A program made the position numbers and the translations under genes. A stretch of DNA of 11,425 nt from NCBI GenBank assembly GCA_030539815.1, contig JAUNXM010000056.1:1-11425 (forward strand), read 5' to 3'. The first letter of the stretch is position 1; each line of letters begins with the position of its first letter. Below are positions 7,193 to 11,425 of this stretch, piece by piece. Under the pieces are notes generated by a model. The model saw nothing but the letters and a program-made list of their open reading frames with translations. It was not told where the DNA came from and did no database searches. Source of the stretch: Methanobacterium sp. GTDB taxonomy: Archaea > Methanobacteriota > Methanobacteria > Methanobacteriales > Methanobacteriaceae.

Positions 7193-8458
7193 ATGAAATT
7201 CATTAGTGTAGCTATTAAAGATTTTAAAGAACTTATAAGAGACCGCAGAGGTCTTTTCATGATACTGTTCTTTCCAATGTTCTTCATGATTATTTTCGGA
7301 ATCGTCTATGGGAATATGGGTCAGACTAATGAAACTTATAATCTGGCAGTTGTTAATCTAGATGAAGGTGCAAAGATGCCTTTAACCAATGAGGAGGTTA
7401 ATTTCGGGGATAATCTCACAGAAATTTTCCGTGATTCTGAATATGAAGATAGTGATGTTAAGTTATTTAATGTTGTAAATACTTCAGAATCTTCTGCAAA
7501 TAAGCTTATACAGCTTAAAGAAGCTGATGCAATGATTGTAATTCCTAAAAATTTTTCACAAACTATTGTGGATAAAATGGAGGATTCAATTGCTACACAG
7601 ATAACCGGAACAACATCATCTAATAATAACGACACCCTTAAACTAATTATTAGTGGAGATTCATCCAGTATGGGTTTTGGAGTTTCTCAAGTAGTATTAA
7701 TAAAAATAATAGGGAAGTATCAGGATAATCTGGTGGCCAATATTCAAAGCCAGACATCAGGATCTTCTGTTGAACCTCTAAAATTGTTTGAAGGAGATGT
7801 AGAATCAGTCTCTGGGACAGAATCTTTTTCCCAGTTTGACTTCCTTGCTCCAGGAATGATGTTGTTTGCTATCTTACTTCTAGCCACTACAGTGGCAGCC
7901 AGTTTGACCCGGGAAGTGGAAAAAGGTACTTTAGCTCGTTTGAGAATATCCAAAATGCGTTCATTTGACATGTTATTTGGAGCACTTATTCCCTGGTCAT
8001 TAGTGGCAGCTATTCAGGTTTTAATTCTACTTACAGTTGCTCTGATAATGGGTTTCAACTGGCAAGGAGGTTTAAACTCCATTGTGTTGGCCATGTTTAT
8101 AGGGGTTATTGGAGGAATTGGTTCTATTGCATTAGGAATGATTATCGCCTCTTTTGCCAAAAATGACACTCAAGCATTTAATTTAGGGATAATGGTTGTG
8201 GTACCTACCAGCTTCGTGGTTGGAGCATTTTTCCAGCTTCCCCAAGTAGTCATAGGTGAAATTATGGGTCGATCTTTCCAGATATATGATATACTTCCCT
8301 GGACTCATATTTTAAATGCATTAAAATCAGTTTTGATATATGGAAATGGATTGAGTGCCATTACTTATGATCTGGCCTGGAGCGCAGTCCTCACTGCCAT
8401 AATATTTGTCATAGGTATGGGATTGTTTTCCAGATTTAGATTAAGTGTTGAAAATTAA
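7193..8458 (+). CDS. ABC-2 type transporter permease
   Basis: This is a 421-aa membrane subunit of the exporter, with the ABC2_membrane_3 architecture. One N-terminal membrane helix (about 21-41, GLFMILFFPMFFMIIFGIVYG) is followed by a large extracytoplasmic domain of about 175 residues rich in Ser, Asn and Asp. Five further membrane helices lie between about 219 and 416. The segment LTREVEKGTLARLRISKMRS after helix 2 is the cytoplasmic coupling loop usual in this family. It begins one base after the ATPase stop, with GAGGGAA inside the end of the ATPase gene as ribosome binding site. It is presumably a homodimer with two ATPase subunits. A long hairpin 16 nt after the stop closes the operon. 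Confidence 0.95.
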   Translation: MKFISVAIKDFKELIRDRRGLFMILFFPMFFMIIFGIVYGNMGQTNETYNLAVVNLDEGAKMPLTNEEVNFGDNLTEIFRDSEYEDSDVKLFNVVNTSESSANKLIQLKEADAMIVIPKNFSQTIVDKMEDSIATQITGTTSSNNNDTLKLIISGDSSSMGFGVSQVVLIKIIGKYQDNLVANIQSQTSGSSVEPLKLFEGDVESVSGTESFSQFDFLAPGMMLFAILLLATTVAASLTREVEKGTLARLRISKMRSFDMLFGALIPWSLVAAIQVLILLTVALIMGFNWQGGLNSIVLAMFIGVIGGIGSIALGMIIASFAKNDTQAFNLGIMVVVPTSFVVGAFFQLPQVVIGEIMGRSFQIYDILPWTHILNALKSVLIYGNGLSAITYDLAWSAVLTAIIFVIGMGLFSRFRLSVEN

Positions 8459-8473
8459 TTTATGACTTAATCC

Positions 8474-8523
8474 GCTAATTTAATTAGTAAATACAGGTAA
8501 ATTGTTTATTTAATTAAATTAGC
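8474..8523 (+). terminator. Inverted repeat and T-rich tail after the ABC operon
   Basis: GCTAATTTAATTA (8474-8486) and TAATTAAATTAGC (8511-8523) are perfect 13-bp inverted repeats separated by 24 nt. AATTTTTCTTATT follows immediately. The position just after the permease stop suggests a terminator or an RNA-stabilising stem. The loop is long and the stem AT-rich, so a protein-binding dyad is an alternative. Confidence 0.5.
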
Positions 8524-8555
8524 AATTTTTCTTATTAGATTAAATAATCAATACT

Positions 8556-9019
8556 TTGTTTGGCCCTTGAAAGGTACCTTGAGTTTGAACGGGAAGACAT
8601 CAAACCGGATGATGCTCTATTCTCAAGGTATAAATCTGGTGGCGATCACATGACTACAATGGCTATCCAGCACTCCTACCGTGAGATAAATAAATTCCTC
8701 AACTGGGAACCCAACAAGGACGGTTTTAACAAAGCAACCAGCCACATGCTCTACGGAAGTTCTTCAACACCCAACTGATTAATGCAGGAATGGCTGAGGA
8801 AATCCGGGAGCACATGATGGGACACAAGCTTAAGGATAGGGTTCGGGATGCATACTTCCTAGCCGACCCAGATGACCTCCAAAAAAGTTACCTGAGACAT
8901 ATCGACTACTTAAATATTAAAAGTTCTCCTTTAATTTCTCCATAGATGAAATCAAGAATTTACAAAAACAGGTCTTGGAGATGAAGAAGGAGTTAAAGGA
9001 GTTGAAGGGTGAGGTCTAG
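8556..9019 (+). pseudogene. Tyrosine recombinase 3'-half relic F (longest copy)
   Basis: This is the best-preserved remnant, covering about the last 150 residues of an integrase catalytic domain. It reads ALERYLEFEREDIKPD, then MAIQHSYREINKFLNW and SHMLRKFF (H at 8743, R at 8754), then MGHKLKDRVRDAYFLADP with the catalytic Tyr at 8853-8855. A two-base insertion near 8752 breaks the HMLRKFF box, giving a false open frame that ends at 8778. A one-base deletion near 8930 gives a stop before the tail, SIDEIKNLQKQVLEMKKE and LKELKGEV, which ends at TAG 9017-9019. The N-terminal core-binding domain and first catalytic Arg are absent, so it is not an active recombinase. It lies between the ABC operon and the TIR block. 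Confidence 0.88.
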
Positions 9020-9029
9020 TAGGGGCTTA

Positions 9030-9036
9030 TTTTTTT
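9030..9036 (+). terminator. T7 tract after recombinase relic F
   Basis: Seven T residues start 11 nt after the relic stop in the context GGGGCTTAT. Relic C has GGCTTAAT and relic E GGGTTAT before their tracts, so the stop-to-T-tract spacer is conserved too. Confidence 0.5.
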
Positions 9037-9128
9037 GAATTATTTCTTCTCAAATGCTCTTACAATAATAATAAATAAGATATTTGTATACCCCAATATA
9101 ATGAATGGGATAATGGGAGTTAATTAAA

Positions 9129-9392
9129 ATGGAGAAATTTCAGGGAGCTTTGATTAGAGAACAAGGTGTTGAATTTGCAATTGTTATTGTGAAAATGCAT
9201 GCTTTAAATAGTAATTCAAGGGCACAAGAGACAATAGTTGCTTTTCAAAGATTTTTCCCAGGAAAGCCAGTTATTTTAATGGCACAAGATAGTAGGGGAA
9301 TACCAAAGTTTTATGGTAGGAGAGACATTGTGAATTTCATGGCTAATGTACCAATTGAAGCGGTTCAATGGCAAGAATTCACTGTCCGTTAG
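9129..9392 (+). CDS. Small conserved-looking protein of unknown function
   Basis: This is an 87-aa protein that I cannot assign to a named family. It has a compact alpha/beta character: beta strands at VEFAIVIVKMHAL (14-26) and KPVILMAQD (46-54), helices at SRAQETIVAFQRFF (30-43) and RRDIVNFMANV (69-79), and a GIPKFYGR turn between. There is no signal peptide, membrane segment or metal motif, so it is probably cytoplasmic. GGGAG lies 9 nt before the ATG, which supports a real gene. It is first in a run of co-directional, AT-rich genes; the TIR gene follows 42 nt downstream, so the two may be co-transcribed. A role as partner or regulator of the TIR protein is only a guess from position. Confidence 0.75.
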   Translation: MEKFQGALIREQGVEFAIVIVKMHALNSNSRAQETIVAFQRFFPGKPVILMAQDSRGIPKFYGRRDIVNFMANVPIEAVQWQEFTVR

Positions 9393-9434
9393 TCAATAAC
9401 CCTATTTTTATTCGAATATATGGTTGGGATTATT

Positions 9435-10397
9435 ATGGAAAGTCCAAAGGTTTTTGTAAGTCATGCACATGAAGATAAAGAACGTTTTGTTTCGGATTTT
9501 GCCCGGAAACTTAATGATAAGGGGATTAAAGTTTGGATTGATGAATGGGAGATGGCACCCGGAGATAGTTTAGTTGATAAAATTTTTGAGGAAGGGATTA
9601 AAGATTGTGATTCATTTTTAATTGTTTTATCTAAAAATAGCATTAATAAAAGATGGGTTAAAGAAGAATTAAATTCTGGTGTAGTTAAAAGAATCGAAAA
9701 AAATACGAATTTGATTCCAATTATCATAGATGTTGATGTCGAAATTCCGGTTTCTATTAATAATATTTTGAGAGTTGAAGTCAAAGATTTGTCTAATTAC
9801 GATGATGAGTTGGAAAAAATCTTAATGAAGCTTTATGGAGTTTCAAAAAAACCAGAGTTAGGTCAAATGCCAGATTATGTCGTTGATTATGAAGTTCCAG
9901 GTTATACAAAGTTAGATTCAATAGTTATAAAGAACATAGGTGATTTGTTAATTGAAATCGAAAATTTTAACTACATACTTTCTGTTGAGGATCTTTTAAA
10001 TAGGGCTGAAATCATTTCAATTAGTCAAGATCAAATAGAAGAGTCGTTAAATATATTAAATAATAGTGGTTTGATAGATCTTACTATAACCTCTGGTTCT
10101 CTTCAGCATTATTTCCTCCAACTCACTTCAAATGGGTTTATTGCATATGCTGAGAGTTTTATCGAAGATTTTTCCCAGATGAAAGAAAAGGTTGTATCAG
10201 CTATTTGTAATGATGAAAAAAGGTTAAACATAGATATTGCAAGTAAGACAGAACTTAAAATTGCAATTGTTGACTTTATTTTAAAAATGTTTGAAGAATT
10301 GAATTATCTCGAATTTGCTGGGCACATGGGTGGATTGCAAAGTATTGATGATATAACTCCTACTGGTAAAAGGCATTTCAGAAATATTATTTCATAA
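9435..10397 (+). CDS. TIR-domain protein with C-terminal winged-helix region
   Basis: This is a 320-aa protein with an N-terminal TIR domain (about residues 4-137). Prokaryotic TIR domains commonly cleave NAD+ or make signalling nucleotides from it during anti-phage responses. Visible motifs are KVFVSHAHEDK (5-15), the BB-loop region VWIDEWEMAPGDSL (33-46), and FLIVLSKNSINKRWVKEEL (61-79). In the last, E78 lies four residues after W74, like the catalytic Glu of SARM1 (W-V-x-x-E). The C-terminal half (about 155-320) looks like winged-helix modules: FNYILSVEDLLNRAEI, QIEESLNILNNSGLI, then LTSNGF and a second such unit ending in LTPTGK-like ITPTGKRHF. These probably sense or bind a partner. I prefer the ATG at 9435; an in-frame ATG at 9420 would add five residues and has no ribosome binding site. 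An unrelated winged-helix gene follows 26 nt downstream. Confidence 0.88.
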   Translation: MESPKVFVSHAHEDKERFVSDFARKLNDKGIKVWIDEWEMAPGDSLVDKIFEEGIKDCDSFLIVLSKNSINKRWVKEELNSGVVKRIEKNTNLIPIIIDVDVEIPVSINNILRVEVKDLSNYDDELEKILMKLYGVSKKPELGQMPDYVVDYEVPGYTKLDSIVIKNIGDLLIEIENFNYILSVEDLLNRAEIISISQDQIEESLNILNNSGLIDLTITSGSLQHYFLQLTSNGFIAYAESFIEDFSQMKEKVVSAICNDEKRLNIDIASKTELKIAIVDFILKMFEELNYLEFAGHMGGLQSIDDITPTGKRHFRNIIS

Positions 10398-10423
10398 GTT
10401 TTTTAAGAGAATGGGGGGCTTAT

Positions 10424-10981
10424 TTGGACAATCAAGAAATAAGAAGAAAAATTATAGAATTATTATATGATAATGCCAGTAAAGGTTCTGAAAGAGTAAC
10501 TAAAGGAATTTTAAAGAAGGAGTTAGGTATTGGATATAATGAACTGAATTTCAACATTAATTATTTGGAAAAAGAGAGATATATTAGTGTTGAAAGGTTT
10601 ATGGGGGGACATTATGTTGTTGAAATCAGAAGTAGAGGTATTAATTTAGTAGAAAACCCAAAAAAATTCGATTCTTTATTTCCTCTTGTAAATATTACAC
10701 AAATTTACAATAGTAAAGGAGTCGTTGTGGGATCTAGTCATATTAAATTAAACATTGATGAAAGTGTCAATATAAAAGATAGCTTTAATGAGATTTACAA
10801 CGAATTAAGGAACCAAAAAAATTCTGATGAGATTATCGAGAAGATTAAAGCTATCGAACACGAATTGAATAATGATACTATCAATAAATCTAAAATTAAG
10901 AATTCGATGGATTGGCTCAAAAGAAATGCAAATTGGACAATACCCTCAATAGTCCAAATTATAACATCCGTCTTTTTATGA
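10424..10981 (+). CDS. Winged-helix / coiled-coil protein of unknown function
   Basis: This is a 185-aa protein. Residues 1-78 look like a winged helix: RRKIIELLYDN, VTKGILKKELGIGYNELNFN as helix-turn-helix, INYLEKERYISVERF, and a wing near GGHYVVEI followed by SRGINLVENP. A short beta-like motif, NSKGVVVGSSHIKLN (96-110), follows, then a charged helical segment (115-152) with coiled-coil character, and a short hydrophobic C-terminal helix, WTIPSIVQIITSVFL. That end is too short for a confident membrane anchor. The start codon is TTG, supported by GGGGGG 6 nt upstream. It is 26 nt after the TIR gene and almost certainly co-transcribed with it. No function is assigned; it could be a sensor, regulator or adaptor for the TIR protein. 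Confidence 0.8.
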   Translation: MDNQEIRRKIIELLYDNASKGSERVTKGILKKELGIGYNELNFNINYLEKERYISVERFMGGHYVVEIRSRGINLVENPKKFDSLFPLVNITQIYNSKGVVVGSSHIKLNIDESVNIKDSFNEIYNELRNQKNSDEIIEKIKAIEHELNNDTINKSKIKNSMDWLKRNANWTIPSIVQIITSVFL

Positions 10982-11037
10982 TAAATACAACACTATATAT
11001 TTGAATTTTATCTAAAAAACAACATCAACATAATATG

Positions 11038-11050
11038 AAAAACTTAAATA
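11038..11050 (+). promoter_or_regulatory. Possible promoter for the PIN-like gene
   Basis: GAAAAACTTAAATAG has the look of an archaeal BRE/TATA element, but it is about 105 nt upstream of the ATG. TTTATAAT near 11090 is an alternative giving a shorter leader. The 174-nt gap (10982-11155) is otherwise AT-rich with no gene seen. Confidence 0.3.
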
Positions 11051-11155
11051 GCAATCATAATTAATACCATATCAGAATAATGATTTATAATGAGTTTTTT
11101 AAGGATTTTAAAACAAGTATTAATGTTTATTTGTAAATCGAGATGGGGCTAACTT

Positions 11156-11425
11156 ATGAAAGATAGATTCCCAGAATTTTATAACAAATTAGACTTTGAA
11201 GAGCTTTGGAATAGATGTACTTTTGTTTTTGATACTAATATTTTGATTAATTTGTATGGATTTCCTAAAGAAGATTACACTCAATTTTTGAATATTTTAG
11301 AAAGTATCTCAGATCGTTTGTGGATGCCTCATCAGATAGGGTGGGAATATCAAAAAAATCGTTATATTGGAATTAATAAAGCAGTGAACTCCCATAATAC
11401 TCTAAAAAGTTCAGTTAAAGATTTA
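11156..11425 (+). CDS. PIN-like domain protein (3' partial)
   Basis: This is the first 90 codons of a larger gene that leaves the window on the right with no stop codon. TFVFDTNILINLYGF (22-36) is the first beta strand and conserved Asp (D26) and Asn (N28) of a PIN nuclease fold. RLWMPHQIGWEYQKNRY (54-70) contains the second acidic residue, E64. This pairing is typical of the long PIN-like family (PIN_8/DUF4935 type) rather than of short VapC toxins; such proteins are metal-dependent ribonuclease-like and often found in defence islands. GATGGGGCT lies just upstream of the ATG as ribosome binding site. No VapB-like antitoxin precedes it. It follows the TIR/winged-helix pair on the same strand after a 174-nt gap, so it probably has its own promoter. 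Family call rests on the N-terminal part only. Confidence 0.82.
   Translation, partial: MKDRFPEFYNKLDFEELWNRCTFVFDTNILINLYGFPKEDYTQFLNILESISDRLWMPHQIGWEYQKNRYIGINKAVNSHNTLKSSVKDL

Noticed and set aside
8560..8778. 72-aa open frame after the ABC operon
   Set aside because: It is the first half of relic F, ended early by a two-base insertion in the HMLRKFF box; no ribosome binding site precedes its TTG.
11156..11425. VapC toxin of a VapBC pair
   Set aside because: No small antitoxin gene precedes it within the 174-nt gap, and the FDTN..HQIGWEYQ spacing fits the longer PIN-like family better.

Overview
The window looks like an accessory region of a methanogenic archaeon of the Methanobacteriales, most likely Methanobacterium-like. 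The evidence is a DUF11/PQQ-repeat adhesin-like protein with the Met-Gln-Asn-Thr-Gly C-terminal anchor typical of that group, a choloylglycine (bile salt) hydrolase, a HisKA_2-type PAS sensor kinase, strong GGTG/GGAG ribosome binding sites, archaeal TATA boxes and T-tract terminators. The DNA is AT-rich. The assignment is inferred from protein character; no search was run.

Layout, left to right: a 5'-truncated PAS/histidine kinase (+); a broken surface protein (-) with two frameshifts and a lost start codon; a complete choloylglycine hydrolase (-) with every expected catalytic residue; a DJ-1/PfpI protein (+); an HXXEE-domain membrane protein (-); a PadR repressor, ABC ATPase and ABC-2 permease operon (+) behind a 36-bp near-perfect palindrome; then an AT-rich block (+) with an 87-aa unknown protein, a TIR-winged-helix protein, a winged-helix/coiled-coil protein and the start of a PIN-like nuclease running off the right edge. 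The last block resembles an antiviral or toxin-type module.

Between these unrelated genes lie decayed copies of the 3' end of one tyrosine recombinase gene, all on the + strand (near 862-995, 2128-2253, 3398-3599, 4372-4456 plus 5148-5507, and 8556-9019). They share a catalytic C-terminal segment (HMLRKFF, MGHK, DAYFLADP), a lysine/glutamate-rich tail and, in four cases, a T-tract about 10 nt after the stop. One copy is split by the HXXEE gene, which sits on the opposite strand. The region therefore reads as cargo genes punctuated by recombinase tails, as expected if elements repeatedly inserted at, or recombined through, the integrase gene itself. This is the most unusual structure in the window.

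The cargo does not form one pathway. Working units are the PadR-regulated ABC exporter, the stand-alone bile salt hydrolase-like enzyme, and the TIR/wHTH/PIN block.
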